From: an uncultured Bacteroidota bacterium
GTDB taxonomy: Bacteria > Bacteroidota > Bacteroidia > Flavobacteriales > BACL11
Direction of reading: 5' to 3'
NCBI GenBank assembly: GCA_902627575.1
Contig: CACOJQ010000007.1
Span: 1 to 48,675 of the forward strand
Length of the DNA stretch: 48,675 nucleotides
How positions within the stretch are numbered: position 1 is the first letter of the stretch; each line of letters starts with the position of its first letter. The position numbers and the translations under genes are program-made. Positions 9,045-17,174 of the stretch are shown one piece after another. The notes under the pieces were generated by a model that was not told where the DNA came from, ran no database searches, and saw only the letters and a list, made by a program, of their open reading frames with translations.

Positions 9045-9638
9045 ATGTCTATAGCAATAAACAATAAAGAAAATACGGATATTAAAAAAATAATATCAAG
9101 TAAAAAGCAATTTCTATGGATTGCAATGGGATCTATGGTAATGTTTTTTGGTGGTTTACTTTCAGCATTAATAATTGAAAAAGCTGATTTAAACAACTGG
9201 CAAGCCTTTGTTTTACCAAGTTCATTTACTTATAGTACTGTAATAATCGTTTTAAGCAGTTTACTCTTTTTCTTTTACAAGATGCTTTTAAAGAAAAAAA
9301 AATCTGTTTTTTGGTTGTTATTTTCAATATTTATATGTGGTATTGGATTTACTTTTTTGCAGATGCAAGGATGGCAGTATTTGTTAGATCAAGAGATTAA
9401 ATTTGTCGGCCCAAAATGGAATAAGGGCGGTGGTTTTTTATACGTTTTAACATTAATGCATATGTTACATTTATTTGGAGGTATGATTGCAATGTTAGTA
9501 ACGATGTTTAAAGCCAAAAGAGGGTCGTATACAATGAAAAATTTTTTAGGCTTAGAATTAGCATCTTCGTATTGGCATTTTTTAACGTTATTGTGGTTAG
9601 TTATATTTTTCTTTTTAAAATCTTATATGACAGGTTAA
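9045..9638 (+). CDS. Heme-copper oxidase subunit III family protein (five-helix form)
   Basis: The 197-residue protein has about five membrane helices and ends in the subunit III signature region: LTLMHMLHLFGGMIAM at about 137-152 and SYWHFLTLLWLVIFFFL at about 175-191, where HFLxLLWLVIF resembles the last helix of CoxC. It lacks the long soluble insertion of the next gene. Bacteroidota cox operons often carry two consecutive subunit III paralogues, one short and one long. Subunit III stabilises subunit I and proton uptake but has no redox centre, and how the two copies divide that role is not known to me. It is 4 nt after coxA and 19 nt before the second copy. Confidence 0.87.
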   Translation: MSIAINNKENTDIKKIISSKKQFLWIAMGSMVMFFGGLLSALIIEKADLNNWQAFVLPSSFTYSTVIIVLSSLLFFFYKMLLKKKKSVFWLLFSIFICGIGFTFLQMQGWQYLLDQEIKFVGPKWNKGGGFLYVLTLMHMLHLFGGMIAMLVTMFKAKRGSYTMKNFLGLELASSYWHFLTLLWLVIFFFLKSYMTG

Positions 9639-9657
9639 TAAGTTTAAAATAATAATT

Positions 9658-10581
9658 ATGAATGAAGAAATACTAGATGAAGCTTTAGTCAAAGATCATA
9701 AGCCTGCTTGGAGAGGAGGAGATTTACCTTTTAAAACTAGCTATGGAAAAATGATGATGTGGTTCTTTTTAATCACCGATACTCTCACTTTTTCTGCATT
9801 TTTAGCAGCTTACGGTTTTAGTCGATTTAAATTTGCAGATATATGGCCTGTACCTGAAGAAGTATTTACTCATTTTCCTTTTATGAAAGGAGAACACCCT
9901 CTATTATTTGTTGCTTTGATGACTTTTATATTAATTATGAGCTCCGTCACTATGGTGTTAGCGGTAAATTATGGTCATAAAATGCAAAAAAATAAAGTTA
10001 TTCTTTGGCTTTCATTAACAATAGTGGGAGGAACTGCCTTTCTAGCTTCTCAAGCATGGGAGTGGGGGCATTTTATTCATGGGGATAAAGGTGCAATTGA
10101 TACTAAGTCAGAGTATGTAGTTCATATAGCTCAAGGAGAAAAGCTGTCTTCTATTTATGATTTGATGGAGCTCGATAAATACTCTTACAACCAAGATCAG
10201 CAAATACAAGTTGAATCAGTAATAAATAAGTTAAGGGAAAAGTCTGAATACAATATAAGAACTGCAAACAAAACATATTTGTCAAACGAAGAGTCAATCA
10301 ATTATCTTGAAAATAATGCTACTCAAACGATTTTAGGGGCAGATTTAATTAAGAATGAATATGGCCATCCTCTTTTTGCTGATTATTTTTACTTTATAAC
10401 GGGCTTTCATGGTTTTCACGTTTTTAGCGGTGTAGTTTTATTAATTATCTTATTAATAAATGTTATAAGAGGAACGTACGAACGTCGGGGGCATTATGAA
10501 ATGGTTGAAAAAATAGGCCTATACTGGCACTTTGTTGACTTGGTTTGGGTATTTGTATTTACGTTTTTTTATTTAGTATAA
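9658..10581 (+). CDS. coxC: Cytochrome c oxidase subunit III, long form with internal insertion
   Basis: The 307-residue protein starts like CoxC (WFFLITDTLTFSAFLAAYG at about 35-53) and ends with the signature FITGFHGFHVFSG (246-258) and LYWHFVDLVWVFVFTFFYL. Between helices, residues about 141-235 form a polar insertion of roughly 95 residues containing GADLIKNEYGHPLFADYFYF. The later part of that insertion recurs in Bacteroidota homologues. The first part is rich in Lys, Glu, Gln and Asn and may face the periplasm or contact a partner, which is inference. It is the fourth gene of the cox operon. Confidence 0.93.
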   Translation: MNEEILDEALVKDHKPAWRGGDLPFKTSYGKMMMWFFLITDTLTFSAFLAAYGFSRFKFADIWPVPEEVFTHFPFMKGEHPLLFVALMTFILIMSSVTMVLAVNYGHKMQKNKVILWLSLTIVGGTAFLASQAWEWGHFIHGDKGAIDTKSEYVVHIAQGEKLSSIYDLMELDKYSYNQDQQIQVESVINKLREKSEYNIRTANKTYLSNEESINYLENNATQTILGADLIKNEYGHPLFADYFYFITGFHGFHVFSGVVLLIILLINVIRGTYERRGHYEMVEKIGLYWHFVDLVWVFVFTFFYLV

Positions 10582-10599
10582 TATTAAAAATTTTAAAAA

Positions 10600-10932
10600 A
10601 TGGGTGAAAATAGAAAAGGTAACTGGTGGATCTGGAAAGTGTTTTGGATATTACTTGGTATAACTGCTATTGAAGTTTTTATGGGAATACTTAAAGTTAA
10701 TGAAAAACTTCCTGAAGCTTTTGTATATGATACATTCCTTGGTCTGGCATGGATAACTCACACGTTTATTATTTTAACTTTAATTAAAGCGGCCTACATA
10801 GTTATGACTTTTATGCATCTTGGAGATGAAATTAAAAGTTTTAGATGGACAATACTATTGCCAGCATTTATTTTAGTACCATATTTATTATTTATTATTA
10901 TAGTTGAAGCTACACACAATATTTCACTTTAA
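10600..10932 (+). CDS. Cytochrome c oxidase subunit IV family protein
   Basis: This small membrane protein of 110 residues has three hydrophobic segments, at about 11-31, 45-70 and 82-106. The TFMHLGDE motif at about 69-76 is typical of prokaryotic subunit IV (COX4_pro) proteins, which assist assembly or stability of the oxidase. It follows coxC by 18 nt and precedes the Sco gene by 6 nt. There are no redox ligands, as expected. Confidence 0.85.
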   Translation: MGENRKGNWWIWKVFWILLGITAIEVFMGILKVNEKLPEAFVYDTFLGLAWITHTFIILTLIKAAYIVMTFMHLGDEIKSFRWTILLPAFILVPYLLFIIIVEATHNISL

Positions 10933-10938
10933 TGTATT

Positions 10939-11664
10939 ATGCGTAAATTAGTAATAAATAAGCAGTTTAGGTTAGTTCTTATATTGGCAGTACCTATATT
11001 AATTTTGCTAGTAACTAGGTGGCACGTCGTAGAAAATCTTTTGCCAAAAATATCTGAAAAAGATAATTTACCAACACTTGCTAAAATCACAGAAGAACCT
11101 ATACCCTCGTTCCAGTTTGTCAATCAAGATTATGATACAATTACAAATGAATCATATACAGATAAAATATATATAGTTGATTTTATTTTTACAACTTGTC
11201 CTACAATTTGTCCTAAAATGACTTATCATATGAGACATTTGGTAGAGGAATTGGAAAAATATGACAACGTTGCCTTTTTGTCTCACACAATCAATCCTGA
11301 ATATGACACCCCTGATGTTTTAAAAGAATATGCACAACAGTTTAGTAATAAAAGAAAAATTAATATGTCTCGATGGAATTTTGTGACAGGAGAAAAGGAT
11401 AGTATTTATAAAATTGCTAAATCGTACTTAACTATTGCAGGTGAAGGAGAGGATAATGTAAATCATGCCGATTTTGGTTTAGTTCATAGCGGAGATTTTA
11501 TTTTAGTAGATAATAATGGAATAATTAGATCTGGATATGATCATGTAGGTAATCCAATTGGATCATATGACGGAACAAGCGTTCAAGCAGTAAAGGATTT
11601 AATTGTTGATGTTGGTGTTTTGGTAAAAGAAATAAAGAGAAATGAGAAAAATAATACAAAATAA
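10939..11664 (+). CDS. SCO1/SenC family copper chaperone for cytochrome oxidase
   Basis: The 241-residue protein has one N-terminal membrane anchor (about 11-29) and a thioredoxin-like periplasmic domain. Copper ligands are C87 and C91 in TTCPTICPKM and the conserved His at 183 in LVHSGDFILVD. Sco proteins deliver copper to, or reduce, the CuA site of subunit II, which fits its place directly behind the oxidase genes. Its 3' end overlaps the start of the next small gene by 23 nt, so their translation is coupled. Confidence 0.95.
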   Translation: MRKLVINKQFRLVLILAVPILILLVTRWHVVENLLPKISEKDNLPTLAKITEEPIPSFQFVNQDYDTITNESYTDKIYIVDFIFTTCPTICPKMTYHMRHLVEELEKYDNVAFLSHTINPEYDTPDVLKEYAQQFSNKRKINMSRWNFVTGEKDSIYKIAKSYLTIAGEGEDNVNHADFGLVHSGDFILVDNNGIIRSGYDHVGNPIGSYDGTSVQAVKDLIVDVGVLVKEIKRNEKNNTK

Positions 11665-11890
11665 ATTTATATTAATGCTTACATTATTGTGTGTGTTTGC
11701 AAATAATGTTTTTACACAATGCGCCATGTGTAAAGCTGTAGTTGAAACTAATCTTGATTCTGGAGATACAAAAGGAGCCGGATTAAATGACGGAATATTA
11801 TTTCTTATGGCGATACCATACTTTTTAATGTTTACTTTTGGACTTTTTTATTATTTAAACAAAAGAAAAATAACTGAAAAAGCACAATGA
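11642..11890 (+). CDS. Small CxxC membrane protein of the cox operon, function unknown
   Basis: The 82-residue product has a signal peptide or first helix (about 8-25), then QCAMC with C27 and C30 just after the predicted cleavage site, then a second helix (about 49-70) and a basic tail. Similar short proteins with an exported CxxC occur in other Bacteroidota cox clusters. The position between the Sco chaperone and heme O synthase, with overlapping translation, suggests a role in copper or thiol handling during oxidase assembly. That role is inference. I know of no experimentally defined function. Confidence 0.8.
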   Translation: MRKIIQNKFILMLTLLCVFANNVFTQCAMCKAVVETNLDSGDTKGAGLNDGILFLMAIPYFLMFTFGLFYYLNKRKITEKAQ

Positions 11891-11893
11891 AAT

Positions 11894-12784
11894 ATGATTG
11901 TTTATTTTGGACAATTATTAAAATTTAAACTGTCAATTACTGTAGTTTTTTCAGCTGTTTGTGGATACCTAATTGGATTCGATTCTTTTAATCTGCAACA
12001 TTTTTTATATTTAGTTATTGGAGGCTTTCTTGTTACCGGTTCAGCAAATACATTTAATCAAATAATGGAAAGGGGTAAGGATAAATTGATGAAAAGAACT
12101 TCAGTTAGACCTTTACCTCAAAAAAAATTAAGTTACATTAATGCTTTAATTTTTGGTATTATTATTGGTGTCATAGGATTATTAATGCTAAACAAGATCA
12201 ATCCCGAAGATACTTTTTACGGACTAATGTCCAAAGCTGCGTTTTTTGGGCTATTATCAATTTTTTTATACGTCTTTTCATATACTCCTTTAAAAAGGGT
12301 TTCTACCATTTCTATTTTTGTCGGCGCTGTTCCTGGTGCTATTCCTTTCTTGCTCGGATATGTTGCTGCAACAAATAATTTTGGCTTAGCTGCAGGATTT
12401 CTTTTTGTAATTCAATTTTTATGGCAACTGCCTCATTTTATTTCTATTGCATGGGTATTAGATGATGAATATAAAAAAGCAGGCTTTAAAATGTTATTTG
12501 GAGGTAAAAAAAATAAATTTCCTGCAATAATTTCTATTTTAACATCTGTTCTTTTAACCTTAGTGTCTATCATCCCCTTTTTTTATATTAAGGAATTAAA
12601 TTTATCTTTATTTGCGGCCTCAATTATATTTTTTTTAGGCTTTTTGTTTACTTTAAAATCTATTTTTTTGTTAAAATATAAAGATGATTTATCAGCAAGA
12701 AAACTCATGTTATTTTCTTTTGCTTATCTTCCTCTAGTTCAAATTACTTTTGTTATTGATAAATTGTTGAGGTCTTACTTTTAA
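11894..12784 (+). CDS. ctaB: Protoheme IX farnesyltransferase (heme O synthase)
   Basis: This UbiA-family membrane prenyltransferase of 296 residues adds farnesyl to heme B to form heme O, the precursor of heme A for the upstream oxidase. The first prenyl-binding loop reads NQIMERGKDKLMKRT at about 55-69. It keeps the second Asp and the RT, and has Glu at the first acidic position, which is usual in Bacteroidota copies. The second loop is DDEYKKAGFKML at about 190-201, and GAVPGAIPFLLGY at about 143-155 is also conserved. Nine hydrophobic segments are plausible. The last 32 nt overlap, in antisense, the 3' end of ctaA, the next enzyme in the pathway. Confidence 0.94.
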   Translation: MIVYFGQLLKFKLSITVVFSAVCGYLIGFDSFNLQHFLYLVIGGFLVTGSANTFNQIMERGKDKLMKRTSVRPLPQKKLSYINALIFGIIIGVIGLLMLNKINPEDTFYGLMSKAAFFGLLSIFLYVFSYTPLKRVSTISIFVGAVPGAIPFLLGYVAATNNFGLAAGFLFVIQFLWQLPHFISIAWVLDDEYKKAGFKMLFGGKKNKFPAIISILTSVLLTLVSIIPFFYIKELNLSLFAASIIFFLGFLFTLKSIFLLKYKDDLSARKLMLFSFAYLPLVQITFVIDKLLRSYF

Positions 12785-13781
12785 ATAGAAATAAATTTAA
12801 AATTAAAGTCATCAGCATGATGAAGGCAAGTAGCTGATGAGTCAAAGATAATAATAGTGGAGTTCCCATGACAAGGGTTAGAATTCCAAAAACCATTTGC
12901 ATAATCACCACTAACAACAATAGGATTATAGCTCTTTTTTGAATCAGTGATAAAATCTGTTTTTTACTACTTACAAAAATATGAATAGTAAAAATCAATA
13001 GTATGAAAGCAAGTGTTCTATGAACAAATTGTATTCCGGCTAATCCTTCAACAAAATTTGTCCAAAAGGGAGACATTGCATACACGGAATCAGGGATCCA
13101 CTGATCTCCCATTTTTGGCCATGTATTATATATTCTACCAGCTTTTAATCCAGCAATAAACGCTCCATAAATTATTTGCATAATACTTAACAGAGCAAGT
13201 ATTTTTAATTTTTTAAAGATTAATTTATTTTCATCTTTGATTGTTGGTAATAATAAAGGTAATAATACCCAAAATAAATAACCACATGTTATAAATGCTG
13301 TCGTTAGATGGACAGCAAGCCTGTAGTGACTAACATGCGGATTATCTACTAAGCCACTCTTTACCATCCACCAACCAAAAAATGCCTGTAAAGAACCAAG
13401 GCTAAATAGTAGTAATGACTGTAACTTTAGTTTTTTTGTCAGTCTTTTTTTTATTAAAAAATAAAAAAAAGGGATTATAAAGACGAGCCCTAATAAGCGT
13501 CCAATCATTCGGTGTAAATATTCCCAAAAAAAGATGAATTTAAAATCTTCAAGAGTATAGTTGTAGTTTATTTTTTTAAATTCAGGTGATTGTTTATATA
13601 GTTCAAATGTTTCATTCCATTCAGTTTCATTTAATGGCGGTATTGAACCCATAAATAGACTCCAATTAACCATCGATAGTCCAGAATCGGTTAGTCTTGT
13701 AATTCCGCCTACAATAACCATTATAAATATTAGGAAAAAACCAGAACTAAGCCAAATTATAACAGATTTATCTTTTTGCAT
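12753..13781 (-). CDS. ctaA: Heme A synthase (COX15/CtaA family)
   Basis: The enzyme oxidises the C8 methyl of heme O to give heme A. The 342-residue membrane protein has eight helices in two homologous halves. The four heme-ligand His positions are visible as EYLHRMIGR (near 89-97), AVHLTTAF (near 157), FVHRTLAF (near 254) and LTHQLLAF (near 317). GGITRLTDSGLSMVNW near the start and AGLKAGRIYNTWPKMGDQWIP mark the longer Cox15 type, which is the form common in proteobacteria and Bacteroidota. It follows the DUF420 gene by 13 nt on a minus-strand operon led by aspS, and its stop lies 32 nt inside ctaB. Confidence 0.94.
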   Translation of the reverse strand: MQKDKSVIIWLSSGFFLIFIMVIVGGITRLTDSGLSMVNWSLFMGSIPPLNETEWNETFELYKQSPEFKKINYNYTLEDFKFIFFWEYLHRMIGRLLGLVFIIPFFYFLIKKRLTKKLKLQSLLLFSLGSLQAFFGWWMVKSGLVDNPHVSHYRLAVHLTTAFITCGYLFWVLLPLLLPTIKDENKLIFKKLKILALLSIMQIIYGAFIAGLKAGRIYNTWPKMGDQWIPDSVYAMSPFWTNFVEGLAGIQFVHRTLAFILLIFTIHIFVSSKKQILSLIQKRAIILLLLVVIMQMVFGILTLVMGTPLLLSLTHQLLAFIMLMTLILNLFLFKSKTSTIYQ

Positions 13782-13794
13782 TGAGACGATAAAT

Positions 13795-14337
13795 TTAAGT
13801 GTAAAATGGAGAAATCATAACATATACGACAACGCCTGTAATTGTAACATAAAGCCAAATAGGAAATGTAATTCTAGCGATTTTTTTATGATTAACAAAT
13901 TCTTTTTGAAATGCCCGAACAAAGCTAATTAAAACTAGTGGAATTAAAGCAATTGATAACAAGATATGAGATATTAATATAAAGAAGTAGAGGTATTTTA
14001 TAGTATCAGTTGTGTTATTGTTACCAAATTCTGTTGGATCAGTTGTCATGTGATATGCAATGTACATAACCAAAAAAACTAATGAAAGCGCAATACATGA
14101 TTTCATCAGTCTTTCGTGTAATTTTATTTTTCCAGACTTTATTGCAATTAAAGCAACAATTAATAAGGAAGCTGTTACTGCATTAATTGTAGCGTATATG
14201 GGAGGTAAAAATATTGGTAGTTCATAATCAATTCTTACTCTAAATAGAATAGCCACAACAACTGGAATAGCAATAGAAATTAAGCGGATTAAAAGACTGT
14301 AGCTTTGTTTTTTATTTATTTTAATTGAATTATCCAT
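13795..14337 (-). CDS. DUF420 family membrane protein, probable oxidase assembly factor
   Basis: The 180-residue protein has about five membrane helices with conserved-looking His residues in [23 protein letters not shown] and ISHILLS. This pattern matches DUF420 proteins, which are regularly found beside cytochrome oxidase genes and related in layout to CtaM-type assembly factors. A role in oxidase maturation is inferred from context. I prefer ATG 14337 over a TTG at 14343. It overlaps the aspS stop by 8 nt and precedes ctaA by 13 nt. Confidence 0.85.
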   Translation of the reverse strand: MDNSIKINKKQSYSLLIRLISIAIPVVVAILFRVRIDYELPIFLPPIYATINAVTASLLIVALIAIKSGKIKLHERLMKSCIALSLVFLVMYIAYHMTTDPTEFGNNNTTDTIKYLYFFILISHILLSIALIPLVLISFVRAFQKEFVNHKKIARITFPIWLYVTITGVVVYVMISPFYT

Positions 14338-16096
14338 TGTCAACTTTTTTGTTAACTTTTGAATTTAATGATAACTCTTTCAATTGTTCCTGTGAAAGAA
14401 AAGAGGGAGAATTAATCATTGTGTCTCTTCCAGAGTTGTTCTTAGGAAATGCAATAAAATCCCTAATATTTTCTTGTCCACCAATTATAGCACATAATCT
14501 ATCAAATCCAAAAGCTATACCTCCGTGAGGTGGAGCACCATATTCAAATGCTTCCATCAAAAAACCAAATTGCTCTTTTGCTTCAATATCTGAGAATCCT
14601 AAGTGATTAAACATTATTTGTTGTAGTTCTTTATTGTGTATTCTTATACTTCCCCCACCGATTTCATTTCCATTTAAAACTAAATCATAAGCATTAGCTC
14701 TAACCTTTTCTGGCTCTTTTTCTAACAGTATAAGATCCATTTTTTTGGGAGCTGTAAATGGATGATGCATAGCGTGATATTTTTCAGTTTCTTCATCCCA
14801 TTCTAAAAGTGGAAAATCTACAATCCAAACAGGGGCAAATTTTTCTGGGTCACGTAAATTTAATTCATTTGCAAGATGTAACCTGAGTGCCCCTAGAGCT
14901 TTTCTAGTTTTATTTTTTTCTCCAGCCATAACAATTAGCATATCCCCATTATCACTGTCCGCTATATTTCCCCATTCTTTTTTGTCTGCTTCATTAAAAA
15001 ATTTATCTACTGAGGATTTCGTTGTATCATCTTCGTGAAATTTACAATATATAAGACCAGAGGCTCCTATTTGGGGTGTTTTAACAAAGTCAGTTAATTT
15101 GTCAAGTTGTTTTCGAGAATATTTTGCCCCCCCTTTAACATTAATTGCGGCAACTAACTCTGAGTTATCAAAAACACTAAAGCCTTTTTTTTGACATAAA
15201 TCAGTTATTTCAACTATTTTCATTCCAAATCTTAAGTCGGGCTTATCAGTTCCGTATTTTTCCATCGCTTCTTGATAAGTTAATCTGGCAAATCTTTTAG
15301 GCTTTACTCCTTTAATGGATTGTAATAAGTGTTGAGTCAAGCCTTCAAAAGTATTTAATACATCTTCTTGAGTTACAAATGACATTTCACAGTCTATTTG
15401 GGTGAACTCAGGTTGTCTGTCTGACCTAAGGTCTTCATCTCTAAAACATTTCACAATCTGATAATATTTATCGATTCCAGATACCATTAGCAATTGCTTA
15501 AATGTTTGAGGTGATTGAGGAAGAGCATAAAATTGACCTTCATTCATTCTGCTTGGTACAACAAAGTCTCTGGCTCCTTCAGGAGTAGACTTAATTAGAT
15601 AAGGAGTTTCAACCTCAATAAAGCCTTTTGTATCTAAATATCTTCTACTTTCAGATGAGACTCTGGCTCTTAAAATTAGCTTATCTTTTATAGGATTTCT
15701 TCTTATATCAAGATATCTATATTTCATTCTGAGTTCTTCTCCGCCATCAGTATCATCCTCTATTGTAAATGGTGGTGTTTTGGAACGATTTAAAATAGTT
15801 AGTTCATTTACCTCTATTTCAATTTCCCCTGTATAAATTTTACTGTTTTTGGATTGCCTTTCAATTACCAACCCTTTTACTTGTATTACAAATTCGCGAT
15901 TTAATTTTCTTGCTTCAAAACACGAAGTTTCATTTTTTTTAACATCAAATGCTAGCTGAGTGATCCCATATCTGTCTCGCAAATCCACAAAAGTCATTCC
16001 TCCCAAATCCCTAGTTTTTTGAACCCATCCACAGAGAACTACAGTTTCACCAACATTATCGATATTTAAACTATTACAATTATGGGTTCTTAACAT
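14330..16096 (-). CDS. aspS: Aspartate--tRNA ligase, bacterial type
   Basis: The class IIb synthetase has 588 residues. The N-terminal OB anticodon-binding domain contains [19 protein letters not shown] at about 23-41. Motif 2 is the block [17 protein letters not shown] at about 216-232, and motif 3 is [11 protein letters not shown] near 545-555. The GAD insertion domain typical of bacterial enzymes is present at about 290-420. Whether it is discriminating cannot be told from the sequence alone, but gatC in this window shows that an amidotransferase exists. It leads the aspS-DUF420-ctaA operon, with a TAAATTTG promoter element 17 nt before the ATG. Confidence 0.97.
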   Translation of the reverse strand: MLRTHNCNSLNIDNVGETVVLCGWVQKTRDLGGMTFVDLRDRYGITQLAFDVKKNETSCFEARKLNREFVIQVKGLVIERQSKNSKIYTGEIEIEVNELTILNRSKTPPFTIEDDTDGGEELRMKYRYLDIRRNPIKDKLILRARVSSESRRYLDTKGFIEVETPYLIKSTPEGARDFVVPSRMNEGQFYALPQSPQTFKQLLMVSGIDKYYQIVKCFRDEDLRSDRQPEFTQIDCEMSFVTQEDVLNTFEGLTQHLLQSIKGVKPKRFARLTYQEAMEKYGTDKPDLRFGMKIVEITDLCQKKGFSVFDNSELVAAINVKGGAKYSRKQLDKLTDFVKTPQIGASGLIYCKFHEDDTTKSSVDKFFNEADKKEWGNIADSDNGDMLIVMAGEKNKTRKALGALRLHLANELNLRDPEKFAPVWIVDFPLLEWDEETEKYHAMHHPFTAPKKMDLILLEKEPEKVRANAYDLVLNGNEIGGGSIRIHNKELQQIMFNHLGFSDIEAKEQFGFLMEAFEYGAPPHGGIAFGFDRLCAIIGGQENIRDFIAFPKNNSGRDTMINSPSFLSQEQLKELSLNSKVNKKVDNG

Positions 16097-16113
16097 GTCT
16101 AATTTTTACATTG

Positions 16114-16121
16114 CAAATTTA
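16114..16121 (-). promoter_or_regulatory. Promoter -7 element of the aspS-DUF420-ctaA operon
   Basis: TAAATTTG on the minus strand is an exact TAnnTTTG match 17 nt before aspS. It lies 6 bp from the oppositely oriented element of tadA, so both promoters are packed back to back in the 51-bp divergent gap. Confidence 0.5.
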
Positions 16122-16127
16122 ACACAT

Positions 16128-16135
16128 TAGTTTTG
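16128..16135 (+). promoter_or_regulatory. Promoter -7 element of tadA
   Basis: TAGTTTTG is an exact TAnnTTTG match 12 nt before the tadA ATG. A TTG at 16111-16113 is only 14 bp upstream, shorter than the usual -33 spacing, so that box is doubtful. Confidence 0.45.
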
Positions 16136-16147
16136 TAATTTAGCACT

Positions 16148-16594
16148 ATGGAACTAAATCCTTTAAATGATTTATATTTTATGAAGGAAGCTTTAAAAGA
16201 AGCCCAAAAAGCGTTTGACTTAAATGAAGTTCCTGTTGGCTGTGTAATAGTTTGTGAAAATAAAATAATATCTAGATCACATAATCAGACGCATAGATTA
16301 AATGACGCAACTGCTCATGCTGAAGTAATAGCGATCACCGCCGCCTCTGGTTATTTAGGTAGTAAGTACTTGTCAGATTGTACAATGTATGTGACTTTGG
16401 AGCCTTGTATCATGTGTGCTGGTGCCGCTTACTGGGCTCAATTTAAAAAAATAGTTTTTGGGGCGCGAGACTTGAACAGAGGTTATTTGTCTTTACCAAA
16501 AAGCATATTACACCCAAAAACAGAAGTTGTTAGAAACATACTTAGTAATCAAAGCACTAAATTATTACATGATTTTTTTAAGAATAAAAGATAA
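16148..16594 (+). CDS. tadA: tRNA adenosine(34) deaminase
   Basis: TadA converts A34 to inosine in tRNA-Arg(ACG). The 148-residue protein has the cytidine-deaminase fold zinc signature: HAE at 57-59 (zinc His and catalytic Glu) and PCIMC at 86-90 (zinc C87 and C90). NEVPVGCVIV near 26-35 and GARDLNRGY near 117 fit TadA rather than guanine deaminase. The end KLLHDFFKNKR is the usual C-terminal helix. It runs away from aspS from a shared 51-bp promoter gap. Confidence 0.94.
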   Translation: MELNPLNDLYFMKEALKEAQKAFDLNEVPVGCVIVCENKIISRSHNQTHRLNDATAHAEVIAITAASGYLGSKYLSDCTMYVTLEPCIMCAGAAYWAQFKKIVFGARDLNRGYLSLPKSILHPKTEVVRNILSNQSTKLLHDFFKNKR

Positions 16595-16600
16595 ATAAGC

Positions 16601-16608
16601 TATTTTTG
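16601..16608 (+). promoter_or_regulatory. Promoter -7 element of the bacilliredoxin gene
   Basis: TATTTTTG is an exact TAnnTTTG match 19 nt before the ATG, within the 33-bp gap after tadA. The bacilliredoxin can thus be transcribed on its own. No clear -33 box is visible, and that region lies inside tadA. Confidence 0.45.
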
Positions 16609-16627
16609 TTTTAAAATTACATTTGAT

Positions 16628-17047
16628 ATGAATTATCCTGAAGAAATTTGCGCACCAATGCGTGCTGAATTAACAGCTGTAGGTTTTATAGAACTTAAAA
16701 CTACAGATGATGTTACTACATTATTAGAAAAAAAAGAAGGGACACTATTATTAATGGTCAACTCAGTTTGTGGATGTGCAGCAGGAAATGCAAGACCTGC
16801 AGTAAAAATGGCCACAGAATTTGAAAAAAAGCCGGACGTTTTTGCTACCGTTTTTGCTGGACAAGATATTGGTGCTACTGCTAAGGCTAGAGAGTACATG
16901 TTGCCTTATCCACCATCTTCTCCATCTATCGCGGTTTTTAAACATGGAAAGTTAGTCCACTTTATTGAAAGACATCACATCGAAGGTAGAGCCGCAGAGA
17001 TGATAGCGGACAATTTAAAAGGCTGCTTTGATCAAATTTGTATATAA
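16628..17047 (+). CDS. BrxA/BrxB family bacilliredoxin
   Basis: The 139-residue thioredoxin-fold protein belongs to the YphP/YqiW family (DUF1094). The active site is CGC with C48 and C50 in NSVCGCAAGNARPA. Family members in Firmicutes remove bacillithiol from oxidised proteins, and many Bacteroidota also make bacillithiol. PPSSPSIAVFKHGKLVHFIERHHIEGR near the C-terminus carries the cis-Pro face and conserved His residues. No bacillithiol synthesis gene lies nearby, so the substrate thiol is inference. Confidence 0.92.
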   Translation: MNYPEEICAPMRAELTAVGFIELKTTDDVTTLLEKKEGTLLLMVNSVCGCAAGNARPAVKMATEFEKKPDVFATVFAGQDIGATAKAREYMLPYPPSSPSIAVFKHGKLVHFIERHHIEGRAAEMIADNLKGCFDQICI

Positions 17048-17174
17048 TAATTTACACAAAAATTATCTAAATTAAAGGTCATATTTTGTCTAAATAATTT
17101 AATCGTAGCACTAGTAATCAAAAAATTTGTATCTTGCGGGAATAAATTAAAAGACCTAAAACTTTTTAAATCAT

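Noticed and set aside
11894-12784. Loss of the active site in CtaB because the first Asp is Glu
   Set aside because: Glu at this position is usual in Bacteroidota heme O synthases as far as I know, and the second Asp and RT are kept.
17048-17174. Terminator or riboswitch before the adhesin gene
   Set aside because: Only a 7-bp AT-only stem near 17047-17066 and a weak TATCTTGC were seen, not enough to call either.
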